A stretch of 64,000 nt of DNA from CAYOYK01 sp964408185 (GTDB lineage: Bacteria > Bacillota > Clostridia > Christensenellales > Aristaeellaceae): positions 15,755 to 79,754 of the forward strand of contig CAYOYK010000004.1 in assembly GCA_964408185.1 (NCBI GenBank), read 5' to 3'. Positions 1-9,300 of the stretch are shown piece after piece (positions within the stretch are counted from its first letter, which is position 1; each line of letters opens with the position of its first letter). The notes beneath the pieces are model-generated. The model saw only the letters and a list, made by a program, of their open reading frames with translations, did not search any database and was not told where the DNA came from. The position numbers were made by a program, and so were the translations under genes.

Positions 1-1259
1 TGCGCGCTGGGCTTCTTGGCGCGGGCACGGCGGCCGCCGCGCACCACGTCGTCGTCCATGCCGCCCGCAAACACATCGCGCGCAAGCTGCTTGCGGTTCT
101 TGGCCACGCGCTCCGGGTCGTGCTGGCGGATGTATTGCTTCTTGTTCGGGTCGTAATTGCTGACGCGCGCCTTTTCCTCGGTAGGCGTGATCTCAGGCCC
201 CTTGGCGGGACGACCGCCGCCCATGGGACGGCCGCCGACCCCCGCCGCTCCGGCGGGACGGCCGTAGGGGCCGGCCGGACGCGCGCCGCCGGCCTGCGGG
301 TTGGCGGGACGGCCATACGGGCCCTGCGGATTCGCGGGACGGCCATACGGGCCTTGCGGATTTGCCGGACGGCCATACGGGCCCTGTGGGTTCGCGGGAC
401 GGCCATACGGGCCCTGCGGGTTCGCGGGACGGCCGTACGGGCCCTGCGGATTCGCGGGACGGCCGTACGGGCCCTGCGGATTCGCGGGACGGCCATACGG
501 GCCGGCCGGGCGAGGCGAATCGCCGACCTGACCCACCGGGCGCGCCGCGGGATACGCGGGGCGCGCTCCGGGCGCGGCAGGCGCGCGGTTGGGCGTCATG
601 GGGGCGCGATTGGGCGCCATAGGAGCGCGGTTGGGCGCAAGGGGCGCCGCGGGGCGCGCGGCCTGCGGGGTCTGCGCGGCGGGCCGAACCGCCTCGGTCG
701 CCGCATTAGCGGCGGGCGCATCGGCCCCGGACGGCGCTTCGGCCTTGACAGGCGCTTCCGTCTTGGCGGCAGGCTCGGCTTGAGCGGGCGCTTTCGCCTC
801 CGTCGCCTTGGCAGGCGCTTCGGCCTTGGCAACCGATTCGGCCTCGGCAGGCGTTTCCGCCTTGGCGGGAGCGTCGGACAGAACGGGCGCTTCGGCCTTG
901 ACGGGAGCCTCCGCCTTGACGGCGGGCTCCTCCTTCGCGGCAGGCGCAGCCTCCCGCTTCGGGGCGGCCTCCTGCTGGGCAGTCGCTTCCGGCTTGGCGG
1001 CCGCGACGGCCTCGGCAGGCGCATCGTCCGTATCGGGCATGGTATATGCCTTGGTATGCTGCTGCGCGAGGCGTTCCTGCTCCTTGAGCTTCTCCTCGTT
1101 GCGGCGCTGTTCTTCCTCACGCGCGTATTGCGTCTCAATTTGGCGCGCCGCGCGCATCAGCTCATCCGCGTCCTTGCGCACGCCCAGCACGCTTTGCAGC
1201 ACGTCCTCCGCGCTGCTGCGAAGATCCTTGGTGGCGTCCTTGAGTTTGACTTTGGTCAT
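1..1259 (-). CDS. infB: Translation initiation factor IF-2, N-terminal part (runs off the window)
   Basis: The frame opens with MTKVKLKD and stays open to the window edge, giving about 419 residues and no stop. IF-2 is the GTPase that places initiator tRNA on the small ribosomal subunit. Only the poorly conserved N-terminal region is visible: a charged helical start, then an Ala/Glu/Pro/Lys-rich linker, then a Pro/Gly/Arg-rich tract containing a tandem decapeptide repeat. The GTPase domain lies beyond the edge. Identity rests on the linker composition and on the position as last gene of rimP-nusA-rnpM-ylxQ-infB, the usual Firmicutes order. The start is the ATG 42 bp after ylxQ. Confidence 0.85.
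   Translation of the reverse strand, partial: MTKVKLKDATKDLRSSAEDVLQSVLGVRKDADELMRAARQIETQYAREEEQRRNEEKLKEQERLAQQHTKAYTMPDTDDAPAEAVAAAKPEATAQQEAAPKREAAPAAKEEPAVKAEAPVKAEAPVLSDAPAKAETPAEAESVAKAEAPAKATEAKAPAQAEPAAKTEAPVKAEAPSGADAPAANAATEAVRPAAQTPQAARPAAPLAPNRAPMAPNRAPMTPNRAPAAPGARPAYPAARPVGQVGDSPRPAGPYGRPANPQGPYGRPANPQGPYGRPANPQGPYGRPANPQGPYGRPANPQGPYGRPANPQGPYGRPANPQAGGARPAGPYGRPAGAAGVGGRPMGGGRPAKGPEITPTEEKARVSNYDPNKKQYIRQHDPERVAKNRKQLARDVFAGGMDDDVVRGGRRARAKKPSA
301..503 (-). repeat. 30-bp tandem repeat coding for a Pro-Tyr-Gly-Arg decapeptide in IF-2
   Basis: Six full 30-bp units and a seventh partial one lie head to tail inside infB. Each unit reads approximately NPQGPYGRPA on the coding strand. 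Units differ mostly at silent positions (catacgg or cgtacgg, gga or ggg), so the peptide is better conserved than the DNA. The unit is exactly ten codons with no spacers, which makes it a coding repeat and not a CRISPR array. Unit number may vary between strains by slippage or recombination (inference). Confidence 0.9.
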
Positions 1260-1301
1260 TGTACCGCTTGCACCCCCGCATAATTGCGTTTGATTGGTCT
1301 G

Positions 1302-1625
1302 CTAGACCGGTTGTTCGTCCGTGAACAGGGAGAGGGTTTTGTCCGCCATTTTCCCTCTGGGCAATGTTACGCACATGCGCCCCGCCTTGCCCATGGCGGC
1401 TCCCAGCACCCCTGCCGGGACTTGGTACAGCGGCGTCGGATGGCTCTGACACGCATCTCGAAGGCGCTTTTGGGTGTTGGGCGAGCTGCCCGCGTCCAGC
1501 AGGGCAATGGCCGCCTGCCCGGCACGTATCTGGCCCACGCAGGCCTCCTGCCCATAGGTGGGCTGGCCCGCCTTGGCGCACAGCCCCAGAAAACCTGTAA
1601 GCTGCCGTTGCCGCTGCTCGGTCAA
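1302..1625 (-). CDS. ylxQ: YlxQ-like L7Ae-family RNA-binding protein
   Basis: A protein of 107 residues in the position always held by the small L7Ae/YlxQ protein between rnpM and infB. The N-terminal stretch FLGLCAKAGQ and the central GQAAIALLDAGSS fit the L7Ae fold, which binds kink-turn RNA; the exact role in Clostridia is not settled. The start is TTG, whose last two bases belong to the TGA stop of rnpM, with GGGAGG about 8 bp upstream. Translational coupling to rnpM is therefore likely. Small and moderately diverged, but context makes the call firm. Confidence 0.8.
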   Translation of the reverse strand: MTEQRQRQLTGFLGLCAKAGQPTYGQEACVGQIRAGQAAIALLDAGSSPNTQKRLRDACQSHPTPLYQVPAGVLGAAMGKAGRMCVTLPRGKMADKTLSLFTDEQPV

Positions 1626-1918
1626 GGGGTGGCCTCCCGCGCGGCCAGCAGCTCCTGCAAGGCGGCTTGGAGCTGCTGCGTAACCGCCTCGTCAAGGTGC
1701 GTCTCCAGCGCGCGGTCAAGCTGCTTTTGCTTGATGGCCCGCTTGAGGCAATCCGCCTGATAGCATACATACGCGCCGCGTCCGGGCTTTTTGCCCGTAA
1801 CGTCGAGGGCGACCACACCCTCCGGCGAGCGCACCGCGCGCAGAAGCTCCTTTTTGGGCTTCATTTCGCGGCAGCCTACGCACATGCGCATGGGAATCTT
1901 TTTTGGTTTCTGCGGCAT
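1622..1918 (-). CDS. rnpM: YlxR/RnpM family RNase P modulator
   Basis: A 98-residue basic protein with the family signature MRMCVGCREMKPKKELLR near the N terminus and GKKPGRGAYVC further on. YlxR proteins (DUF448) bind the RNase P RNA and modulate its activity in Bacillus subtilis, hence the name RnpM. The ATG is preceded by GGAGGG. It sits 12 bp after nusA and overlaps the start of ylxQ by 4 bp, as in many Firmicutes. Confidence 0.93.
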   Translation of the reverse strand: MPQKPKKIPMRMCVGCREMKPKKELLRAVRSPEGVVALDVTGKKPGRGAYVCYQADCLKRAIKQKQLDRALETHLDEAVTQQLQAALQELLAAREATP

Positions 1919-1930
1919 AATGCCCTCCGC

Positions 1931-3178
1931 TTACAGCGTATCGTCCTCGCCGGTTTCCAGCGGCAGATCCCGCAGCTCCGGCAGGCCGGTCTCCGCGCCC
2001 TCGTCCGCCAGCGCGGGCGAATCGCCATAGTACTCCTGATAGCCCAGCGGCTCCTCAACAGGCTCCTCCGGCATATCAAACATCTGCGCGGCCTGACTCT
2101 GGCTCTTGATATCGATGCGCCAGCCCGTCAGCTTGGCGGCGAGGCGAGCGTTCTGGCCCTCCTTGCCGATGGCGAGGCTGAGCTGGTTATCGGGCACGAC
2201 CACGCGGCAGGCCTTGTCGTTCTCGGCCACAAAGACGCTGAGCACGTGCGCCGGGTTCAGCGCGTTGGCGATAAACTCGGCCGGGTCGGGCGACCACTTG
2301 ATGATATCGATCTTCTCGTTCTTGAGCTCGGTGACCACCTTGTCCACGCGGTTGCCGCGCGGGCCGACGCAAGCGCCGACGGGATCGATGAGCATATCGG
2401 TGGAGTAGACGGCCATTTTGGTGCGGCTGCCCGCCTCGCGCGCGATGGACTTGATCTGCACCACGCCCGCGGCGATCTCCGGCACCTCCATCTCAAACAG
2501 GCGCTTGATCAGGCCGGGATGCACGCGGCTGACGCGCACCTGCGGGCCGTACATGGCGTCGCGGCTCATGCGCCCGACCTCCAGCACGTAGACCTTGATG
2601 TGATCGTCGATATGGTATTCCTCGCCGGGTATCCACTCGTTCTGCTCCAGCACGCCCTCTGTGCGGCCCAGCTCCACATATACGGCCTTTGGCTCCACGC
2701 GCTGCACGATGGCGGTGAGGATCTCGTTTTCCTTTTCGGAGTATTCGTCGTAGATCTTGCCCTGCTCAACCTCGCGGATGCGCTGGATGATGACCTGCTT
2801 GGCGGTCTGGGCCGCCGTGCGCAGGAAACCGGTGGGGGTCACGTCGATCTCGGCGATATCGCCCATTTGGTAATCCGGGCGGATGGCCTTGGCGTCCTCA
2901 AGGGTGATCTGGTTGGCAGGCTCCTCCACCTCGTCGGTCACCAGCTTGCGGGCGTATACATGGGCCACGCCGGTCTGCCGGTTGAGCGTCACGCTCAGGT
3001 TGGCGGGCACGTTTTGCTCGCGGGAGACGTTCTTTTTATAGGCAGCCTTGAGGGCCTCCTCGATGGCGCTAAAAAGCATCTCTTCGCTGATGTCCTTTTC
3101 GGTGGCCAGCGCGCGCACGGCGGCGATGATCTCGGCGGTGCCGCCGCTCTGCGGCTGCTGCTTTTTGGTCGTTCTCAT
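1931..3178 (-). CDS. nusA: Transcription termination/antitermination factor NusA
   Basis: A 415-residue protein that binds RNA polymerase and nascent RNA to control pausing, termination and antitermination. An N-terminal polymerase-binding domain (about 1-130) is followed by an S1 domain (VELGRTEGVLEQNEWIPGE) and two KH domains, the second marked by LAIGKEGQNARLAAKLTGW. The length fits Gram-positive NusA, which lacks the acidic C-terminal repeats of E. coli. A TTG eight codons upstream is also open, but the ATG is preferred because AAGGCAGG precedes it at normal distance and the gene then begins 16 bp after rimP. Confidence 0.97.
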   Translation of the reverse strand: MRTTKKQQPQSGGTAEIIAAVRALATEKDISEEMLFSAIEEALKAAYKKNVSREQNVPANLSVTLNRQTGVAHVYARKLVTDEVEEPANQITLEDAKAIRPDYQMGDIAEIDVTPTGFLRTAAQTAKQVIIQRIREVEQGKIYDEYSEKENEILTAIVQRVEPKAVYVELGRTEGVLEQNEWIPGEEYHIDDHIKVYVLEVGRMSRDAMYGPQVRVSRVHPGLIKRLFEMEVPEIAAGVVQIKSIAREAGSRTKMAVYSTDMLIDPVGACVGPRGNRVDKVVTELKNEKIDIIKWSPDPAEFIANALNPAHVLSVFVAENDKACRVVVPDNQLSLAIGKEGQNARLAAKLTGWRIDIKSQSQAAQMFDMPEEPVEEPLGYQEYYGDSPALADEGAETGLPELRDLPLETGEDDTL

Positions 3179-3194
3179 ATTGGGAAACCTGCCT

Positions 3195-3689
3195 TTATTC
3201 AAGATTTGTCAGTTCATCCTCGTCAAACTCGATAACGGGCTTGACAAGCGCCACGCTCTTGCGCGGGAATACGCGCTCCTCGCCGCCAACCTCGATGGCG
3301 ACCTCGTCGTCCGTAAATCGGCGCAGCAGCCCGGTGTGAGCCTTCGCCCCGTGCATCGGCGCGAACAGCCGTACCTCCACCTTGCCGCCCTCGTTCTTGC
3401 GGAAATCGCGCTCGGTCTTAACCGGCCTGTCCAGCCCCGGAGAGGAGACCTCCAGAAAATCGTATTCCAGATTCTCCACCAGCGGCTGCAAAGCGCGATG
3501 GAAGGCCTCGCAGTCGTCCAGCGACAGGCCTCCGTCCTTATCCAAGTAGATGCACAGGCAGAGGCCGCGCGGCTCCTTTTGCAGGGTGACCTCCACCAGC
3601 TCAAGGCTCATCTCGTCGGCAATTCTTTGGGCATGCCGCTGCGCGGTCAGCCGGGTATCGCCGGAAACACGGGGCGTTTTAGCGGGCAT
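3195..3689 (-). CDS. rimP: Ribosome maturation factor RimP
   Basis: A 164-residue protein that helps mature the 30S subunit. The N-terminal domain contains ELVEVTLQKE followed by YLDKDGGLSLDDCEAFHRAL, and the centre contains the conserved YDFLEVSSPGLDRPVKTERDF, the hallmark of the family. The C-terminal half is the SH3-like domain. The open frame extends 20 codons further upstream, but the ATG used here has AGAAAGGAG just before it. First gene of the rimP-nusA-rnpM-ylxQ-infB operon. Confidence 0.96.
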   Translation of the reverse strand: MPAKTPRVSGDTRLTAQRHAQRIADEMSLELVEVTLQKEPRGLCLCIYLDKDGGLSLDDCEAFHRALQPLVENLEYDFLEVSSPGLDRPVKTERDFRKNEGGKVEVRLFAPMHGAKAHTGLLRRFTDDEVAIEVGGEERVFPRKSVALVKPVIEFDEDELTNLE

Positions 3690-3719
3690 AGGCGGCTCCT
3701 TTCTGCTGAAGGGCAACAA

Positions 3720-3851
3720 AAAGAGTGGCCAAAATTGCCACCTTCCCATCTATGGCTGCAATTGCCGGAATCTCCGCACGGGCAACGGCCCTTGCGGCAG
3801 ACTCGCCGGTATTTGGCAGACAACGGACAGGCATGGCAATTTCCACTCTTT
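3720..3851 (-). ncRNA. Highly structured leader of the rimP-nusA-infB operon, no known class recognised
   Basis: The stretch between the promoter and rimP contains a long inverted repeat. On the transcribed strand AAAGAGTGG-AAATTGCCA pairs with TGGCAATTT-TGG-CCACTCTTT, 18 pairs with a 3-nt bulge. Inside it is a second nested hairpin (CCGCA-GGGC / GCCC-TGCGG, with AGTCT/AGATT below it). The closing helix is followed by a short T run (TCTTTTTG) shortly before the rimP ribosome site, so it could act as an attenuator or a cis-regulatory RNA. I do not recognise any riboswitch core. Confidence 0.55.
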
Positions 3852-3911
3852 CGGTAAACCCTTCTTTCTATCTGCTCAGGTCGGTAATTCAGTCAACCAG
3901 AGGCAGTTGCG

Positions 3912-3940
3912 AGTATATCACATCATTGCGGGAAAAACAA
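3912..3940 (-). promoter_or_regulatory. Predicted sigma-A promoter of the rimP-nusA-infB operon
   Basis: TTGTTT and TATACT with a 17-bp spacer on the minus strand. It implies a leader of about 215 nt before rimP that contains the structured element. Confidence 0.65.
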
Positions 3941-3984
3941 GCGTTTTCCGGATTGGATACAATAAATTGCGCAAAACGCGGCCG

Positions 3985-4013
3985 TTGCGCCCGCCGAGCA
4001 AATGTGATATGCT
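3985..4013 (+). promoter_or_regulatory. Predicted promoter of the radical-SAM gene
   Basis: TTGCGC and TATGCT, 17-bp spacer, about 28 bp before the ATG. Only partial match to the sigma-A consensus. Confidence 0.4.
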
Positions 4014-4041
4014 CGCACTATTCATCCAAGGGAGGCTTGTT

Positions 4042-4941
4042 ATGCGCTGTTCGCTGTGCCCGCGCCATTGCGGCGCAATGCGTACCGATACGGCGGGCGA
4101 GGGCTTTTGCGGCATGGGCACGCTGCCCGTGGTCGCCCGCGCGGCGCGCCACCTGTGGGAGGAGCCCTGCATCAGCGGCGCGAGGGGCAGCGGCACGGTG
4201 TTTTTTAGCGGCTGCTCGCTGGGCTGCGTGTTCTGCCAAAACCAGCCCATCAGTCATTATCGGCAGGGCGTGCGCATGACCGTGCCGGAGCTGGCGGATC
4301 TTTTCCGCCGCGTGGAGGCGCTGGGCGTGCACAACATCAACCTCGTCACGCCGACGCACTTCGCCCCGGCGATTTTCGACGCGCTGCGCCTTTACAAGCC
4401 CGCCGTGCCCGTAATGTGGAACTCCGGCGGCTACGAGTCGCCCGAAATGATCGACCAAGCGCGGGGGCTGGTGGATATCTACCTGCCCGACCTCAAATTC
4501 TACGCGTCCGGCGCGGCCAAGCTGCTGTGCGGCGCGCCGGACTACTTTGAGGTCGCCATGGCGGCCATTCAGGCCATGCGCGCGCAGACGGGCGCGCCCG
4601 TTTACGATGAGAGCGGCATGCTCCTGCGCGGCACGCTGGTGCGCCATTTGGTGCTGCCCGGTCTGACCGGGGACAGCCTGCATATTTTGGACGAGCTTGC
4701 CGCGCGGCTGCCCGGCGATACGCCCGTCAGCCTGATGCGCCAGTACACGCCCATGCCCGGTCTGCCCGTGAAAGGCCTCGACCGCCGCCTGACCTCGCGC
4801 GAATACCTGCGCGTGCGCGACCATATGATCGCGCTGGGCCTGCCGGGGTTCTATCAGGAGAAGGACGCCGCCGAGGCCGCCTACACCCCCGCCTTTATGG
4901 ACGCGGAGTCCACAGCGTTATTTCCCCACGCAGAAGCGTGA
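4042..4941 (+). CDS. Radical-SAM protein of the pyruvate formate-lyase activating enzyme-like type
   Basis: A 299-residue protein with the radical-SAM cluster motif C58-x3-C62-x2-C65 in FFSGCSLGCVFCQN, which binds a [4Fe-4S] cluster and S-adenosylmethionine. A Cys-rich N terminus (CSLCPRHCG, GFCGMG) precedes it, as in the PflA-like family COG1313. NINLVTPTHF and WNSGGYES are further family blocks. The substrate is unknown; no glycyl-radical enzyme lies nearby. The ATG is chosen because GGGAGG precedes it; upstream in-frame codons are non-coding. It converges with mnmE and overlaps its 3' end by 24 bp. Confidence 0.85.
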   Translation: MRCSLCPRHCGAMRTDTAGEGFCGMGTLPVVARAARHLWEEPCISGARGSGTVFFSGCSLGCVFCQNQPISHYRQGVRMTVPELADLFRRVEALGVHNINLVTPTHFAPAIFDALRLYKPAVPVMWNSGGYESPEMIDQARGLVDIYLPDLKFYASGAAKLLCGAPDYFEVAMAAIQAMRAQTGAPVYDESGMLLRGTLVRHLVLPGLTGDSLHILDELAARLPGDTPVSLMRQYTPMPGLPVKGLDRRLTSREYLRVRDHMIALGLPGFYQEKDAAEAAYTPAFMDAESTALFPHAEA

Positions 4942-6270
4942 AAAGATCTCGTCCAGCAGACCCTCCGTCACATTGTCGCCCGTTACGGAGCCCAGCAAAA
5001 AGAGCGCCTCTTGCAGGTCGATGGCCGCAAGGTCCGTCGGAGCGCGCGCTTGCAGCGCCATCCGAGCCGACTCAAGGCAATGGAGCGCACGCTGCGCCAC
5101 GCCGATGTGCCGGGCGTTGACCAGCGCGGGTTCGCGCGGCACCGCCGCCAGCGATTGCAGATAGTCCCGCACAGCCCGCGCGCCCTCCGGGCTCGTCGCC
5201 ACGCAGGGCAGCACGGGCCGGATCGGCGTGACGGCCGTAATTTGCGCTTCGTCCAGCACGGGCGGCAGGTCGCCCTTGTTCAGCACCACGGCGCAGGGGC
5301 ATTCCGGCGGGCGCTGCAAAAGCGCCCGCTCGTCCGCGTTGAGCGGCCTGCACGCGTCCAGCACCAGCAGGGCCGCGTCCGCGTCCCGCAGGGCTTGCCG
5401 CGCGCGCGCCACGCCGATGCGCTCCACCTCGTCGCCCGTGTCGCGCAGGCCCGCCGTATCCGTGAGCGTCACGCTTACGCCGCCCAGCGACAGCTCGCCC
5501 GTGAGCGCATCCCGCGTGGTGCCCGCCACCGGCGTTACGATGGCCCGATCCTCCCCCAGCAGCGTATTGAAAAGCGTGCTCTTGCCCGCGTTGGGCGCGC
5601 CGCACAGCGCCACGCGCAGGCCCTCGCGCACGATGCGCGCGCCGCGCTCGTCGCAGGCCTCGCGCAGGGTTGATATCAGCTTGTCCAGCCCGGAAAGCAC
5701 GCCCTCGGCAGCCTCGGCCTCGGTGATCTCGTCCGGATAATCCAGATGGGCCTCCAGCCCCGCCAGCAGCGCGGTCAGCTCGTCCTGCGCCGCGCGGATG
5801 AAGCGGCTCGCCCCGCCCGACAGCATCGCCTCCTGCGCGCGCAGCGCCGCAGACGAGGCGGCCTCCACCACGCCCATCACAGCCTCGGCTTGGCTCAGAT
5901 CGATCCTGCCGTTTTCAAACGCGCGGCGGGTGAACTCGCCCGGCTCGGCCAAGCGCGCGCCGGAGCGGATCAGCAGCGCCAGCACCGCCTGCGCCGCCGC
6001 CGCCCCGCCATGCGTTTGCAGTTCGCACACATCCTCGCGGGTATAGCTGCGCGGCGCGTACATCGCCACGCCCATGCACTCGTCCACGGGGGACTCGCCG
6101 TCCATCGCGCGCCCCAGCATCAGCAGATGGTCGGCGTAGGGCGGCCTTGCGCCGCGCGCGTGAAAGACGCGCTCAAACAGCGCCACGGCCCCCGGCCCGC
6201 TGAGGCGCACAATCGCCACGCCGCCCGCGCCCAGCCCGGTGGCAATCCCCGCAATGGTATCGTTTGGCAT
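4918..6270 (-). CDS. mnmE: tRNA uridine-5-carboxymethylaminomethyl modification GTPase MnmE
   Basis: A 450-residue GTPase that, with MnmG, modifies the wobble uridine of certain tRNAs. The N-terminal tetrahydrofolate-binding domain starts NDTIAGIATGLGAGGVAIVRLSG. The inserted G domain shows GAPNAGKST, GTTRD, DTAGLRDTGDE and NKGD. The protein ends FCVGK, the conserved C-terminal CxGK whose Cys is catalytic. The ATG giving MPNDTIAG is preferred over upstream codons because of its GAGGGAGG site and family alignment. mnmG is not in the window. Confidence 0.97.
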   Translation of the reverse strand: MPNDTIAGIATGLGAGGVAIVRLSGPGAVALFERVFHARGARPPYADHLLMLGRAMDGESPVDECMGVAMYAPRSYTREDVCELQTHGGAAAAQAVLALLIRSGARLAEPGEFTRRAFENGRIDLSQAEAVMGVVEAASSAALRAQEAMLSGGASRFIRAAQDELTALLAGLEAHLDYPDEITEAEAAEGVLSGLDKLISTLREACDERGARIVREGLRVALCGAPNAGKSTLFNTLLGEDRAIVTPVAGTTRDALTGELSLGGVSVTLTDTAGLRDTGDEVERIGVARARQALRDADAALLVLDACRPLNADERALLQRPPECPCAVVLNKGDLPPVLDEAQITAVTPIRPVLPCVATSPEGARAVRDYLQSLAAVPREPALVNARHIGVAQRALHCLESARMALQARAPTDLAAIDLQEALFLLGSVTGDNVTEGLLDEIFSRFCVGK

Positions 6271-6328
6271 CGACAGCGCCTCCCTCGGCTTCATTATAAC
6301 ATGTTTCCGCCGCGCCGCAAGGCCGGGT

Positions 6329-6357
6329 TTGACGCGGCCCCGCGCCTGTGGCATAAT
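6329..6357 (+). promoter_or_regulatory. Predicted promoter of addB
   Basis: TTGACG and CATAAT with a 17-bp spacer, about 30 bp before the addB ATG. Confidence 0.55.
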
Positions 6358-6386
6358 GGAGAAAACCAACGCGAGGGGGCGTATCC

Positions 6387-9300
6387 ATGCCTCAGGTACA
6401 GGCCTTCACAGGCCGGGCGCATCGGCTGCTGGGGCCGTTGATCGGGCAAATCGGGCGGCTGCACGCGGCGCACGCGCCCTGCTTGATGCTGGTGCCGGAG
6501 CAGTTCACCCTGCAGGCCGAGCGGGAGCTGCTGGATCGGCTGCATCTGGAGGGCATGTTCACGCTGCAGGCCATGTCGCCCTCGCGGCTGTGCGAGCGCG
6601 TGCTGGAGGCCGTCGGGGCCGACGGCAGGGAGCCGCTGGGCAGGCCGGGCCGCCTGATGGCCGTAAGCCGCGCGGTGGAGCTGTGCGAGGACCGGCTGCA
6701 ATACTACGCCGCGTCCAGCCGGCGCAGGGGCTTTGTGCCCAAGCTGGCCTCCTTGCTGACGGATATGAAGCGCGGCGGCCTGACCGCCGAGGGTCTGCAA
6801 GGCTGGGCAGACGGGCTGGAGGGCTCGCAGCGGGCCAAGTATACCGATTTGGCCATGCTCTACGCCGCCTACGAAAACGTGCTGGGCGTGCGCTTTAGCG
6901 ACAACGAGGATACCACGGCGTATGTGGCCGGGCGGCTGGCCGAGAGCGGCCTGCTGCAAGGAACGCATGTGTTCGTGTATGGCTTTGACACGCTCACCGA
7001 ACCGATGATCACGCTGCTGTGCGCCGCCGCGCCGCTGTGCGAGAGCCTCACTGTCGCGCTCATCTGCGAGGACGCGTCCGCCCCGGACGGCGACCTGTAC
7101 GAGCCCGTGCGCGGGAGCCTCGGACGATTTGCGGACGCGCTGCAGGCGCGCGGCATCGCCCTAGGCTACGCCCGCTCGCCGGAAAAAACGCTGTCGGCGG
7201 CCCCCGCCCTGCGCCATCTGGACGAGGCGCTGTACCGCCTGCCCTATCTCAAATTTGCGGGCGCTCAGGAGAGCGTCACGCTCGCCTATCGGCAAAGCCC
7301 CTACGAGGAAGCCTCGCTTGCCGCGCGGGAGATCCTCTGGCTCGTGGCGCGCGGCGTATCGCCCGATCGCATCGCGGTGCTCCACCCGGACGCGGGCGGC
7401 TATGCCTTCTCCGTGAGCGCCGCGCTGGACGACGCGGGCCTCGCCTGCTATACGGACGACAAGCTGCCCGCCTCCGCGCACGGGCTGGCCCGGTTTCTGC
7501 TGTGCGCGCTGCGAGCCGCTTCGGGCGGATACCGCAACGAGGACGTGCTGCCCATGCTCAAGTCCGGCTACGCGGGCCTCTCGTTTGAGGAGGCGTGCAG
7601 GCTGGAGGACTACGCGTTCCGCTACGGGATCAACCGGGCGCGGTGGACGGAGCCCTTCCGCAAAGGCGCGGACGAGCACCGCGTCGCCATGGAGGCTCTG
7701 CGCGCGCGGGCGCTGGAGCCCGTGCAGGCCATGCGCGGCAAGCTGGTATCCGCCCGGAGCGCCGAAGCCTCCCTTGCGGCTGTGTTTAAGCTGCTGCAGG
7801 CCGTGAACGCCTATGAGACGCTGAAGCAGGAGGAGGAGCGCCTGCTTGCCGAGGGCATGCTGGTGCGCGCCAGCCAGAACAGTCAGGTCTGGCAGGCGCT
7901 GCTGACGCTCAGCGAGCAGCTCTGCCTGCTGATGGACGGCGCGCGGGTGCCGCTCAAGGCCATTGCCGACCGCTTTGAGAGCGGACTGGCGGGCGTGCAG
8001 CTTGCCTCGCTGCCTCCGGCGACGGGGATGATCCGCGTGGGCGCGCTGGGGCACTTTTTGGGCGGCGAGATGCAGGCCGTGTTTCTCCTTGGGCTGAACG
8101 ACGGGATTTTGCAAAAGCAGACGGACAGCCTGCTCAGCGAGGACGAGCGCGCGCAGGCCCGCGAGGCCACCGTGGCGTACCTTGGCGTGACGGACGAGAG
8201 CCGCTCCACGCTGGCGCGGCTGGATCTCAAGCGCGCGATGACGCTGCCGACCGAGCGCCTGTTCCTGAGCTGCGCTAAAACCGCGCCGGACGGCACGGCG
8301 CTCCGCGACCTGCCCCTCCTGCAAACCCTGCGGGAGCGCCTGTTTGAGGGGCTGCCGGAAACCCCCGTGCCGGAGGACGAGTTGCCCATGACGGCCGCGC
8401 AGGCCCTATCGGAGCTTGGCCTGCGTCTGCGCGCCTACGCGGACGGCACCGGCGCGGCGGACGCGCTGCCCGACCGCTGGCGCGCGAGGCTGCTCGCGCT
8501 GCTTGCGCGGGCCGATACGCGCCCGCAGGCGCTGGCGCTGCTGCGCGCCGCCGGAGAGCGCGCGGACGCGGACGCGCTCGCTCCCGCCACGGCGCGCGCG
8601 CTGTACGGCGGCAAGAACCTTACCGTAAGCCGACTGGAGCAGTTTGCGGGCTGCCCGTTCCAGCATTTTGTGCGCTACGGACTCCGGCCGCAAATACGCA
8701 AGGACTGGAAGATCGAGCCGGTGGATACCGGCACGTTCTATCACGCGGCGCTCAACGGCTTCTCGCGGCTGGCGGCGCAGACGCCGGACTATCCGCGCGT
8801 GCCGGAGGAAACTGTGGACGAGCTGGCGGAGCTGGCCATGGCTCCGCTGCTGGACGGCCTTGCCGAGGGGCCTATGGGCGACGGGGAGCGGAGCCTGCAC
8901 ATGCAGGCCGTCGCGCGGGAAACCGTACATCGCGCCGCGCAGACCGTAACGCGGCATCTGGCGGCGGGACGGTTTGCGCTGGAGCGCACCGAGGCCGCGT
9001 TCGGCTATCCGGGCGGCCTGCCGCCTATCGTGCTGGTGCTGGCGGACGGCCGCCAGATCGCCCTGCGCGGGTACATCGACCGCATTGACCGCTACGACGA
9101 CGGCGAGAGCGTCTACCTGCGCGTGATCGATTACAAAAGCAGCCGCCACAGCTTGGACGCGGCGCAGACGTGGTGGGGCTTGCAGCTCCAGCTGCTGCTG
9201 TACTTGGACGCGGCGCGGGCCGTATCGGAACGCGGCGTGCCGGCGGGGGCTTTCTATTTCTATGTGGCCGACCCGCTGGTGGAGAGCCCGCAGGACGCGC

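Noticed and set aside
301..503. Regular 30-bp repeats as a CRISPR array
   Set aside because: The units are contiguous with no spacers, keep frame and encode a decapeptide inside infB.
1667..3235. A 522-codon open frame on the plus strand
   Set aside because: Antisense to rnpM and nusA.
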